Shown: one piece after another, positions 1-7,912 of the stretch
How positions within the stretch are numbered: the stretch's first letter is position 1
How the letters are laid out: each line of letters starts with the position of its first letter
Assembly (NCBI GenBank): GCA_029256725.1
Contig: JAQSXJ010000096.1
Span: 1-45,700, forward strand
Length of the DNA stretch: 45,700 nt
Direction: 5' to 3'
DNA from: Anaerocolumna sp.
Lineage (GTDB): Bacteria; Bacillota; Clostridia; Lachnospirales; Lachnospiraceae
The notes under the pieces: model-generated
The model's database searches: none
Told to the model about the DNA's origin: nothing
What the model saw: only the letters and a program-made list of their open reading frames with translations
Made by a program: the position numbers and the translations under genes

Positions 1-22
1 TTTCGTAACGTTTTTGTGCCAT
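1..22 (-). CDS. Transposase, first seven codons only (partial)
   Basis: The ATG at 22-20 is preceded by GGAGA at an 8-base spacing and opens a frame reading M-A-Q-K-R-Y-E before the window ends. Its place about 60 bp inside a transposon terminal repeat, with its own promoter, makes a transposase the likely product. The rest of the gene is outside the window, so family and completeness are unknown. Confidence 0.5.
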
Positions 23-45
23 AATAGTAATCTCCAAGTTTTTTA

Positions 46-74
46 ATTCTAGCAAAAATTTGGATTTTATGCAA
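46..74 (-). promoter_or_regulatory. Promoter of the partial transposase
   Basis: On the minus strand TTGCAT (74-69) and TAGAAT (51-46) are separated by exactly 17 bp, upstream of the GGAGA ribosome binding site and the ATG at 22. This is a near-consensus sigma-A promoter inside the insertion sequence end. Confidence 0.6.
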
Positions 75-114
75 TTTTTAGTTTTCAGACACACCCTAGT
101 TTCAGACATTGAAA

Positions 115-654
115 TTATTTATCCTCTCTATATCCCTCTTTATCGGATTTCTTTAATATCCAACCGGAGACAAGCTTCTGAAATATATCTACTCCGGCAC
201 CCACATACCATACTCCCACTAACATCGCTGCTCCAATCTGATAAGGAAGCGTTCCGATATTTTCAGCAGGAGCCATAATCGTCAGACCAATAGCCCAACC
301 GCAAAGCCAGGCAGGTAAGAAGATAAAGCGCGGCATTAGATTTGCTATGATAACAGCCACAGCACCCAGGAGAAACAGCGTAAGGAATAGTTCCAGATCC
401 TCATTGAATTTCATTTGTTTCATTATCGCCAAAGCAGTTACTGCCCATATATCTCCGCATAGGAAACCAACAGAAATAGAGAGTCCGTCTGACCGTTTAT
501 TGCCATTGGTTACATATACACCGGCGCAGATTAAAGCAACTGCTCCTGTGGTAATTCCAAGGTAAGGGGAGATCACCGCCCAAATAGGCGGAAGCAATGC
601 TATCCCCAGTGCCAGTGTTAATAGGTTAATCCTCTTCACTTTTGTGTGATTCAT
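115..654 (-). CDS. DUF1097 family membrane protein
   Basis: A 179-residue, very hydrophobic protein with about five membrane segments and conserved glycine/alanine-rich helices, resembling the DUF1097 family (YcdZ of Escherichia coli belongs to it). No biochemical function is established for the family. It starts 45 bp after the butyrate kinase stop codon, with AGGAG placed 6 bases before its ATG, so it is probably the last gene of the leftward acp-cocE-pta-buk transcript. That position would suit a membrane role linked to short-chain acyl metabolism, such as acid export or a channel, but this is inference. The short charged C-terminus ends just before the insertion sequence at 99, so the insertion may have replaced the operon's original 3' flank. 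Confidence 0.75.
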   Translation of the reverse strand: MNHTKVKRINLLTLALGIALLPPIWAVISPYLGITTGAVALICAGVYVTNGNKRSDGLSISVGFLCGDIWAVTALAIMKQMKFNEDLELFLTLFLLGAVAVIIANLMPRFIFLPAWLCGWAIGLTIMAPAENIGTLPYQIGAAMLVGVWYVGAGVDIFQKLVSGWILKKSDKEGYREDK

Positions 655-699
655 TGATATCTCCTTTTATTTGTTATATACTCTTTGGAATAAAGTCTG

Positions 700-1809
700 C
701 TAATCAAAATGAAATCCGTTAAATACAGGTATTCCGGTATATTTCTTAGCAATTTCTTTACCCTCCAGTACACGAATGGCACCACTGGCCATAGCCTCCA
801 TCTCAAACTCACCAGGATATGCACTGACTTTTGCAATGAATTCACAACTCTTTGTTATCTTCTCAACCAAACCTTTGTTATGTACCATACCGCCGCCTAA
901 CAAAATACCGTCTACTTTACCTTGGAGGACACCTGCCATGGCACCGATATTTTTAACAATCTGATAGATCATCGCCTCCCAGATGAGTACAGCAGAAGGC
1001 TCGCCGGCTGCAGCCTTATTGCTGATTTCCAGTGCATCGGAGGTTCCCAGATGATCTACCAGACCACCGCTTCTGGTGCATTTGGCTAACATTTCTCGTT
1101 CTGTATATTTTCCGGAGAAACATAAGCGTATCAGTGGTGCTGCCGGCACAGCTCCTGCTCTGGTTGGTGCCATGGGACCTTCTCCTTCTACGATATCTAC
1201 GCCATCTACCATCTTACCCAGTTTATGGGCAGCGATTGATATACCACCTCCGATATGGCATACGATAAAATTACAATTCTCATACTTTTCCCCCAGTAGC
1301 ACTGCATGGCGGATTGCAGTTTCTTTTTGGTTCAAGGAATGAATATGGCTGGCTCTGGTTATCTCCTTGATTCCGGTTACCCTGGCTACCTCCTCATATT
1401 CGTCTACATCCGGAGGATTTACTACATAACAGCTGCCGCCATACTCTCTGCGGAATTCTTCCGCTAACTGACTGCCAAGCTGTGCCGGATGAACAACTCC
1501 ATTTGCACCTGTTCTGGCATGTTGAATTAAGAGCTCATCTACCTCATAGGTTCCGCCCTCCAATGGGAGCAGACCGCCTCCCCGCCCTACAAAGGCATCA
1601 ATCCCTTCAAGGCATATGTTATTTTCCTTTAACAGTGCCAGTATGGTTTCTTTACGGTAAGGCAGCTGCTCTGAAATATTCTCAAATTCTTCCAGTCTTT
1701 TTGCTTCGTGACTGACATTTGCTGAATACAGCACGGATTCATTCTCAAATAAAGCGATTTTGGTTGATGTAGAGCCTGGATTAATTGCAAATATCTTATA
1801 TGTTTTCAT
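700..1809 (-). CDS. buk: Butyrate kinase
   Basis: A full-length 369-residue member of the acetate/butyrate kinase family (ASKHA fold). It interconverts butyryl phosphate plus ADP and butyrate plus ATP in the cytoplasm. Seen directly: the N-terminal phosphate loop NPGSTSTK (residues 10-17), the GRGGGLLP motif near residue 75, the HIGGGIS nucleotide-binding motif near residue 185 and the LLGGGMVH segment near residue 305. The ATG directly follows the TAG stop of the phosphotransacylase gene, and its GGAGG ribosome binding site lies inside that gene's end, so the two are translationally coupled. The family also accepts isobutyrate, valerate and similar acids. Because its partner here is Pta-like rather than Ptb-like, the natural acyl group is uncertain. 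Confidence 0.93.
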   Translation of the reverse strand: MKTYKIFAINPGSTSTKIALFENESVLYSANVSHEAKRLEEFENISEQLPYRKETILALLKENNICLEGIDAFVGRGGGLLPLEGGTYEVDELLIQHARTGANGVVHPAQLGSQLAEEFRREYGGSCYVVNPPDVDEYEEVARVTGIKEITRASHIHSLNQKETAIRHAVLLGEKYENCNFIVCHIGGGISIAAHKLGKMVDGVDIVEGEGPMAPTRAGAVPAAPLIRLCFSGKYTEREMLAKCTRSGGLVDHLGTSDALEISNKAAAGEPSAVLIWEAMIYQIVKNIGAMAGVLQGKVDGILLGGGMVHNKGLVEKITKSCEFIAKVSAYPGEFEMEAMASGAIRVLEGKEIAKKYTGIPVFNGFHFD

Positions 1810-2808
1810 CTATTTACCTCCCTGAGCACGTACTGCGGAAATTGCAATGTTTCCTACCAATTCAGAAACCGGTGCACTCCTGGAACAGTCACATACTACT
1901 TTTTTAAAGCCCTGGAGCACCGGACCATAAGCATCTGCATGGGCAAACTGCTGTAAGAGCTTTACACCGATATTTCCTACGTTCAGATCCGGCCATATGA
2001 TAATATTGGCTTTACCGGATACTTCACTTTCTCTGGTCACTTTTTTTGCTGCTATAGGAGGACATATTGCTGCATCCAGCTGAAATTCTCCGTCAATTTT
2101 CAGATCCGGTCTCCTGCTGTTAGCAATTTCTCTGGCATTTCGTACCTTGTCAATCAGTTCGTGTTCTGCACTTCCGGTGGTGGAAAAGGATACCAGTGCA
2201 CAACGAGGCTCCCAATTAAGAATTGCTTTTGTAGTATCGCAGGCTGATATAGCAATACTGGCCAGATCTTCCGCCGAAGGATTGGCACAAACAGCACTAT
2301 CACCTATTACCAGCAACTCTCCTTCTGAACCCTGATAACCCGGAATATTAGCTATTCCTACGCTGGATACGGTAGTTACACCTTCTTCTAAACCGACGAT
2401 CATCTGCCCTGCCATGATAACCTCTCCGGTAGTATGTGATAACCCGGCGAAAGTAGCATCCACCTCTCCCAAAGCCTCCAGCATAAGTGCTACGTACAAA
2501 GAGTCTTTCGCTTTCCGGCTCATGGATTTTTCGCTGTATATAGGATTTTGTGCCACATATCTTGTTATTACCTCCTGCAGCTTATCTTCCTCTTCACAAT
2601 CCCAGATATTCATTCCGTTAATATCTATTCCATACTTCGTTGCCGCTTCTTTTATTACACTGCTTTTTCCTACCAGCAGTGGTTTGCATATTTCCTTTTC
2701 TTTTGCTTCCTTGGCTGCTAATAGAATTTTCTCTTCTTCTATTTCAGAAAAAGCTACTACTACCTGATGAGTTCTGGCTTTTTCCATAATGCTATCCATG
2801 ATATTCAT
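1810..2808 (-). CDS. Phosphate acyltransferase (Pta-type)
   Basis: A 332-residue single-domain phosphotransacylase that exchanges CoA for phosphate on a short acyl group, giving the acyl phosphate used by the adjacent kinase. The C-terminal half carries strings typical of phosphate acetyltransferase: LSFSTTGSAEHELIDKV, DGEFQLDAA, GKANIIIWPDLNVGNIG and SRSAPVSELV. Classical clostridial phosphate butyryltransferase (about 300 residues) is clearly different in these places. I therefore call it Pta-type although it is coupled to butyrate kinase. It starts 126 bp after the CocE-like gene. AGGT lies upstream of the first ATG; the in-frame ATG three codons later is an alternative start. Acetyl, propionyl, butyryl or branched acyl groups are all possible substrates. 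Confidence 0.85.
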   Translation of the reverse strand: MNIMDSIMEKARTHQVVVAFSEIEEEKILLAAKEAKEKEICKPLLVGKSSVIKEAATKYGIDINGMNIWDCEEEDKLQEVITRYVAQNPIYSEKSMSRKAKDSLYVALMLEALGEVDATFAGLSHTTGEVIMAGQMIVGLEEGVTTVSSVGIANIPGYQGSEGELLVIGDSAVCANPSAEDLASIAISACDTTKAILNWEPRCALVSFSTTGSAEHELIDKVRNAREIANSRRPDLKIDGEFQLDAAICPPIAAKKVTRESEVSGKANIIIWPDLNVGNIGVKLLQQFAHADAYGPVLQGFKKVVCDCSRSAPVSELVGNIAISAVRAQGGK

Positions 2809-2934
2809 ATAGTTACCTGCTTTCTTTGATATTTGCTATTCTGCTTGTCAGTCTCACTACATTACCACCAGCGCTGGCAGAAAAGGACCATTGCATCAGC
2901 AACAGCCCTTTATCATGTCCTTACAAAGGTGAGG

Positions 2935-4683
2935 TTATCGGTATATGTAATCTCCTGCCTGGTATTTAGGCGGAATTACGGGAATCTGAAGAAAGGATTC
3001 ATACTTTCCTCCGGTATGGATTACGTGGCTGCCTTTATTATCCGTTTCCCAGGAAAGGGGCTCGAACCAGCCTTCTCTGATGTATCTTCCTGCAATCTGC
3101 ACTCTGATTTTCTGTCCTTTGTGCCAGAGCTTGCTGGAAGGAACAATTGCAATATCCACAGGAACAATTTCTCCGGGACTTAATTTTTCTTCTTTCAGAT
3201 GGGACTGTACCGGTTCATACTCTGTGGAAAGCTTTTCATCCAGGGCACGATGAGAAACTCTCATTTTACCCCAGGTTCCGGGATGCGGTTCTCCAAGAAT
3301 ATAGGTAGGCAGCCAGTTTCCGCTTTCGTCAGCTTTCTGGATATTGATAAATAAATCCATGTCGTCATGACCGACAGCTTCCACATAAAGACGAAGCTTC
3401 ATATAACCTGTGATTTCTGTATCTTCCTCAAAGGCCATATCAAAATTCACAACACCTTCATTTCCGTCATAGCCTACCTTTTCTTCTGTCTCCACCGGTC
3501 CCTCGTAAAGGGACAGGTTCTTAGCATCCAGATAGAGTTTCTTATACTGAGTTCTTGCTAGAGGAAATTCCTTTTCCGGACGGTTTGTCTGGAAATCACA
3601 ATCAAAAGCATCCATTACTTCAATGCGGTATCTGGGGGTCATTTCCCATCCATTGTTTATATTTCTTAAATAGCGGTCAAAGAAACGCTTTAGGTCTTCA
3701 ATGTTATTGGGATTGTACATATCCGGCCATTCCTGCTCTCTATGAGCTCTCATCCATTTTCTTGTGGAACGGATTTTACGGAAAGCATTAAAGGAACCTC
3801 TTAAGTGGAAATGACTGTAGGAGGCACAGGCATAAGTAGGAACTTTTATTTTCTTAAAATCCGGTATTTTATCCTCCCAATAGGCATTCATAAGAGGGTA
3901 TTTACGTCCCATCGCCACCTGATCATCAATTTTATTGGGTCCGGTTAAGGAGGCTACAATGAACTCATTAAAGGTTAAGGCAGGAATTCCGCCTTCGTAA
4001 ATGGATTCACGGTAAATATCTGTTGTAGCTTCCCAGGGTGCAATACAAGCTAAGTGGGGCGGCTGTTGTGCTGCAATACGAAACTGAGTCATGGCAACGC
4101 AGGAGTTTCCGCCCATACCTACTCTTCCGTTACACCAATGCTGTCCCGCTACCCATTCGATAAAATCATAACCATCTTTCGCATCCTGGGTACCGAACAT
4201 ATTAATATCACCTTCTGAATGTCCTGTTCCTCTGGGATCCACATTTGCAATGGCATAACCCTGCCTACACCAGTAGCCGGGATCCGGTGATTCAAATTTT
4301 GACATAGTGGATATGGTTCCCGGCGGCACTCCCATAACCTGCCACTCACTCATTCCATCTCCCGGGCGTTTGCCATAATAACTCCAGGAAACAATACAGG
4401 GTATATTGGTTTCGCCTTCTGGGCGAAATATATCAACGTAAATCGTGGTTCCGTCTCGTAAAATTACCGGAACGTCCTGTTCACAAAGAATACCGTCTTC
4501 ATTTACATAGGTACGTTGATTGAATTTTGCACAAAAACCATGTGCCGTCGCAGCAATTCCCTCTAGCTTTGATAAGTCCAGTCCCGCTTCCGGATCTACG
4601 GGAACTCTTGCCTGACGGTACAAAGTCTCCAGCTCTTGTCCGTTAAATACTTCTTTTTTTGCAGATAACTGTGGCTGTTCCAT
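2935..4683 (-). CDS. CocE/NonD family alpha/beta hydrolase
   Basis: A 582-residue cytoplasmic-looking protein (no signal peptide) with two domains: an N-terminal Peptidase_S15-type alpha/beta hydrolase (about 60-340) and a C-terminal jelly-roll X-Pro-dipeptidyl-peptidase C domain (about 370-575). The conserved NVDPRGTGHSEG segment lies near residue 147, and the nucleophile elbow GMGGNSC places the catalytic serine at residue 194. Characterised relatives hydrolyse esters, amides or acylated antibiotics. The GWYD-type aspartate motif is not obvious; the equivalent stretch reads ASYSHFH, so the triad may be arranged differently in this subgroup. AAGGAGGAG precedes the ATG. It sits between an acyl carrier protein gene and the pta-buk pair, which suggests its substrate or product is an acyl group. 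The substrate is unknown. Confidence 0.85.
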   Translation of the reverse strand: MEQPQLSAKKEVFNGQELETLYRQARVPVDPEAGLDLSKLEGIAATAHGFCAKFNQRTYVNEDGILCEQDVPVILRDGTTIYVDIFRPEGETNIPCIVSWSYYGKRPGDGMSEWQVMGVPPGTISTMSKFESPDPGYWCRQGYAIANVDPRGTGHSEGDINMFGTQDAKDGYDFIEWVAGQHWCNGRVGMGGNSCVAMTQFRIAAQQPPHLACIAPWEATTDIYRESIYEGGIPALTFNEFIVASLTGPNKIDDQVAMGRKYPLMNAYWEDKIPDFKKIKVPTYACASYSHFHLRGSFNAFRKIRSTRKWMRAHREQEWPDMYNPNNIEDLKRFFDRYLRNINNGWEMTPRYRIEVMDAFDCDFQTNRPEKEFPLARTQYKKLYLDAKNLSLYEGPVETEEKVGYDGNEGVVNFDMAFEEDTEITGYMKLRLYVEAVGHDDMDLFINIQKADESGNWLPTYILGEPHPGTWGKMRVSHRALDEKLSTEYEPVQSHLKEEKLSPGEIVPVDIAIVPSSKLWHKGQKIRVQIAGRYIREGWFEPLSWETDNKGSHVIHTGGKYESFLQIPVIPPKYQAGDYIYR

Positions 4684-4773
4684 TTGCTCCTCCTTGATTT
4701 TAGTTTATTCAAAAGTCTTATAATCACACAAAAGTACTTTGCTAATATCCCTTTACTTCCATTCCTGCCAGGC

Positions 4774-5013
4774 TTATCCTTCTACTAACTGTACGATATA
4801 CTCAGCCGCTTCCTTAACGGTAGCTTTACGCTTAAAGTCCATAAATGGTATCTCTACATCAAATTCATCCTCTAACGCGGTAGTCAGCTGAGAATAGTTT
4901 ACAGACTTTATGTTCAGGGCTTCAAAAGAGGTATCTTCTGAATAATCACCTTCTCCGATAATAACGGATAATCTTTCTTTGATTTTCTCTATTGCTTCAT
5001 CTCTTAATTCCAT
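4774..5013 (-). CDS. Acyl carrier protein-like protein
   Basis: A 79-residue acidic four-helix PP-binding protein. The helix around LNIKSVNYSQLTTALEDEF aligns with the DSL region of acyl carrier proteins. The serine that would carry 4'-phosphopantetheine is kept, but the canonical DSL is replaced by KSV, so recognition by the transferase or partner enzymes may differ. I chose the start at 5013 because AGGAG lies 5 bases before it. The frame stays open upstream to 5109, but that stretch has no ribosome binding site and would add 32 unrelated residues. It heads the leftward cluster, 90 bp before the CocE-like hydrolase and divergent from the PucR-type regulator. A carrier for the acyl group handled by the following genes is a reasonable inference. 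Confidence 0.8.
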   Translation of the reverse strand: MELRDEAIEKIKERLSVIIGEGDYSEDTSFEALNIKSVNYSQLTTALEDEFDVEIPFMDFKRKATVKEAAEYIVQLVEG

Positions 5014-5137
5014 TGTAACTCCTATCTGCCTTTCGGCTGGTGAATATTTCTTGAATCTTGTATCATTAGTATATATAATATAAGTATTGAATTCATTGGG
5101 CTTCTTCACAAAGCATCTGGTAATTTTAATGGACTAT

Positions 5138-5153
5138 TTGTGCGAACGCACAA
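5138..5153. promoter_or_regulatory. Palindromic operator candidate between acp and pucR-type gene
   Basis: The sequence TTGTGCGAACGCACAA is an inverted repeat with 7-bp arms and a 2-bp centre, GC-rich against an AT-rich background. It is the only strong palindrome I see in the 185-bp space between the divergent acp cluster and the regulator gene, so it is the best candidate binding site for that regulator. No downstream T-run, so it is not a terminator. Confidence 0.5.
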
Positions 5154-5198
5154 TGAAAAAAGGAACTTAGTATCAAGCTAAAATGAAAGGATAGAAAG

Positions 5199-6737
5199 AT
5201 GGAACTATTTGCAATCAAAGAGTATTTGCATTCCTATGCAATACAAAGTTATGGTAACCTGGATGCTACTGTCGATATCCGTGCAATCAAGCTCTTAACA
5301 AAGGAGCAGTCTAAATTTCACAAACATATTTTATATCTGGGATCCTCGGAACTCTTACCTGCCAGCAGTTTGTCCTTAGATTCCACCATACTCTGCTTTG
5401 GTAAACTTCCTGACAGCTCTCTTTATCACGGTTCAAAACTACGGATTCTATATACGGAAAATGAATTTGAATGTGCCAAAATGTTCAATGATATCTCTGA
5501 TAAATTGCAGGATATTCAAAAAATCAATGCGGCACTTCATATACTGATCAATGCTTTTTTTACCGAACAGGGACTTCAGTATCTGGCAGATGTATCTTAT
5601 GAGGTATTTGGAAATCCTATTTATGTAGTAGACAACAGGCATAAGTATCTTGCCATGTCCTCGGGTATTATTGCAGACACTACCTTTGCTTCGGAAGAAA
5701 ACCGCATCGGATACATTAATGAAGAAGGTATTGCTTACCTTAAGAAAAATAAGATTGATGAAAAAGTAAGGGAGCAAAATGCCCCTATTTACTTTGTGAA
5801 TCCACTACATAACAAAGGAATGTTAGTTGACGCTATTACCATTAATAATATTGAAGTAGGTCATGTAATGCTCTATGAACAGGACCGACCTTTTGGAGAA
5901 TTTGACAGTATCCTGTTACACCGTACCAGCCGTATTATTTCCATGGAACTTCAAAAGGACAGCTTTATTACTGCCAACAAAGGCTTCATGTATTCATATT
6001 TTTTAGCAGAACTTTTGGACAATCCCAAAAACAATTACTCAACGGTGAAGGAAAGGCTCCAGACTATCGGGTATGATCTAAAGGGAGACCAATATATTCT
6101 GGTTATCCCTTCAAGAAGTTACCTGGATACCTCAACCAAACTGAATATTATAGTAGAAGAACTGCATTATATATTACCTAACAGCATTTATGTTATCTAT
6201 GAAAATTCTATCATATTTTTAATCAGTCGTAATCGAAAAGAAGGTATAACAGAACTTGAATCTGACCGGCTGATGCAGTTTCTGAATATTAATAAACTAA
6301 CAGCGGGTATGAGTAATTTCTTTGAGGATTTAAGAGATGCACGACGCTTTTACAAACAAGCTTTAAAGGCAGTTGACTTAAGCAAAAAAATGAACCGGTC
6401 TGCTCCGATTCATTATTATTCCGAGTATTATCTGTATCATATTTTTGAAATGTGTGAACAAGAGGAGGAAATCCGTTTCTTTATCCATCCTGGCATGATG
6501 AAACTAATGCAGTATGACAGTACCCACGGAACAGACTTTTTGTCAACACTTCATGAATTTTTAGAATCACCGGGGCAACCTGCCCAAATTTCCAAAAGGT
6601 TGCATATCCACAAGAATACCCTGTTATATCGTATGGATAAAATACGCTCTATTATGGATTGTAAGATAGAAACCGGCGATGAATTTATGTCCTTTGGCTT
6701 GTCCTATAAAATTATGAAGTATTTAGATATGGTATAG
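5199..6737 (+). CDS. PucR-type transcriptional regulator (HTH_30)
   Basis: A 512-residue regulator. The last 60 residues hold the PucR-type helix-turn-helix: ISKRLHIHKNTLLYRMDKI, followed by a short helix ending in LSYKIMKYLD. The middle part (about 105-240) has GAF/PAS-like character (FGNPIYVVDNRHKYLAMSSG), and 260-420 resembles the GGDEF-like region found in this family. The N-terminal 100 residues match nothing I recognise and may be the ligand sensor. AGGA lies upstream of the ATG. It is transcribed away from the acp-cocE-pta-buk-DUF1097 cluster with a palindrome between them. Relatives sense amino acids, purines or related metabolites, so it probably activates the neighbouring cluster in response to its substrate; the ligand is unknown. 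Confidence 0.82.
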   Translation: MELFAIKEYLHSYAIQSYGNLDATVDIRAIKLLTKEQSKFHKHILYLGSSELLPASSLSLDSTILCFGKLPDSSLYHGSKLRILYTENEFECAKMFNDISDKLQDIQKINAALHILINAFFTEQGLQYLADVSYEVFGNPIYVVDNRHKYLAMSSGIIADTTFASEENRIGYINEEGIAYLKKNKIDEKVREQNAPIYFVNPLHNKGMLVDAITINNIEVGHVMLYEQDRPFGEFDSILLHRTSRIISMELQKDSFITANKGFMYSYFLAELLDNPKNNYSTVKERLQTIGYDLKGDQYILVIPSRSYLDTSTKLNIIVEELHYILPNSIYVIYENSIIFLISRNRKEGITELESDRLMQFLNINKLTAGMSNFFEDLRDARRFYKQALKAVDLSKKMNRSAPIHYYSEYYLYHIFEMCEQEEEIRFFIHPGMMKLMQYDSTHGTDFLSTLHEFLESPGQPAQISKRLHIHKNTLLYRMDKIRSIMDCKIETGDEFMSFGLSYKIMKYLDMV

Positions 6738-6783
6738 ATTCGATGTTACTATAATTAAGCTATTACATATTATCTATATAATT

Positions 6784-7872
6784 TTATTTTAAAGGGACTC
6801 TGACTTCCATCACCGTTCCCTTGCCTTCTTCGCTGGTACAATTAATTGTTCCGCCAAGGAGCTCAAGAATTCTTTTTACAATGGAAAGACCAAGTCCATT
6901 ACCAAGTTTCTTATGAGACTCTTCACATTGATAGAATTTATCAAATATCTTAGCCTGCTTTTTAACACTGATGCCATCTCCTTCATCCCGAATGGCTACC
7001 ACCAGATAATTGTCATTATGAATTCTTCCGGTTATATAGATGCTGCTGTCTTCAGGCGAATATTTGATGGCATTATCAATAAGATTTGCCCATACCTGCA
7101 TTAATAAATCTGCATTACTCTGTATTACCAGATTACCGCAGTCTATTTCATAGTTTCTGACTTTATCAGACCATTTTTCAGATAACATGATAATACACTT
7201 ACGTATCTGTTCATCAACACGAATACTGTCTGACTTAACAACAATCTGCTGATGATCCAATCTGGACATACGAAGCATATTTTCACACAGACGGGATAAT
7301 CTGAGTGACTCTTTATTGATAAGTTGAAGATACTCTTTCTGTTCTTCCATTGTTAGCCCGCCTTCCAGAAGTATTTCGGAAAGCCCGGTAATGGCAGCTA
7401 CAGGAGTCTTTACTTCATGGGATACATTGCTCATAAAATCTTTACGCATATAATCCATTCCATTTAATTCTGCAGCCATGGTATTGAAATTCTCAGCAAG
7501 TTCATCAATTTCATTGGCATATTCATATTCGCCCCGATTGCTTTCATTTCTTTCAATATGAGCAGTAAAGTCTCCCTCTGCTACTTTCTTCACCGCCCGG
7601 CTTACTTCTTCAATGGGTTTTGTAAGGTGGATGGAGCCAAACCACAGCATGGTCCCCCCAAGGAGAATAGTCAGTCCGCAGACCAGAAGTGCAACAATTA
7701 TCACCACCGGCAGTGTTATGTCCCCATGGTAAAACAGTTTCATTCCACCTAAAACCAAAACCAAAGAGACAATACACGCAGAACATAAAGTAGTAATGGA
7801 TACCATTGAAAAATAAAGCCTGAGCGATACCCTTACTCTTCTTTTATTCTCTTTTCTGCCCTGTTCTTTCAT
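6784..7872 (-). CDS. Sensor histidine kinase
   Basis: A 362-residue membrane sensor kinase. Two transmembrane segments (about 19-48 and 54-80) are joined by only a few external residues (YHGDITLP), so it has almost no extracellular sensor and probably senses the membrane or an accessory protein. A HAMP domain follows (about 80-135), then HisKA with the phosphorylated histidine at residue 152 in SNVSHEVKTP, and an HATPase domain with NLIDNAIKYSP, RDEGDGIS and GNGLGLSIVKRI motifs. It is transcribed after its response regulator, with a 40-bp gap. Short-loop kinases of this kind often respond to cell-envelope stress or antibiotics, but the signal cannot be read from the sequence. Confidence 0.9.
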   Translation of the reverse strand: MKEQGRKENKRRVRVSLRLYFSMVSITTLCSACIVSLVLVLGGMKLFYHGDITLPVVIIVALLVCGLTILLGGTMLWFGSIHLTKPIEEVSRAVKKVAEGDFTAHIERNESNRGEYEYANEIDELAENFNTMAAELNGMDYMRKDFMSNVSHEVKTPVAAITGLSEILLEGGLTMEEQKEYLQLINKESLRLSRLCENMLRMSRLDHQQIVVKSDSIRVDEQIRKCIIMLSEKWSDKVRNYEIDCGNLVIQSNADLLMQVWANLIDNAIKYSPEDSSIYITGRIHNDNYLVVAIRDEGDGISVKKQAKIFDKFYQCEESHKKLGNGLGLSIVKRILELLGGTINCTSEEGKGTVMEVRVPLK

Positions 7873-7912
7873 TTTAACCCCTTTCGTGAATACAGAAAAT
7901 ACTACTTCAATA

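Larger units (their letters stand above)
1..99 (-). mobile_element. End of an insertion sequence, cut by the window edge
   Basis: Read leftward, the terminal repeat CTAGGGTGTGTCTGAAAACT (80-99) is followed by a good promoter, a Shine-Dalgarno sequence and the first codons of an ORF starting MAQKRYE at position 22. The same terminal sequence is found on the short elements at 8598, 30606 and 41826, so this is the likely autonomous parent of that family. A TA flanks the repeat, as expected for a TA-targeting transposon (IS5/IS427-like or IS630-like; the family cannot be fixed from seven residues). It lies 16 bp beyond the stop codon of the DUF1097 gene. Confidence 0.7.

Noticed and set aside
2871..2882. 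CCAGCGCTGG palindrome between cocE-like and pta genes as terminator
   Set aside because: A 10-bp palindrome with no loop and no T-run, so it does not form a terminator hairpin.
5014..5109. N-terminal extension of the acyl carrier protein to 111 residues
   Set aside because: No ribosome binding site at 5109, no similarity to carriers, and a strong AGGAG at 5013 instead.
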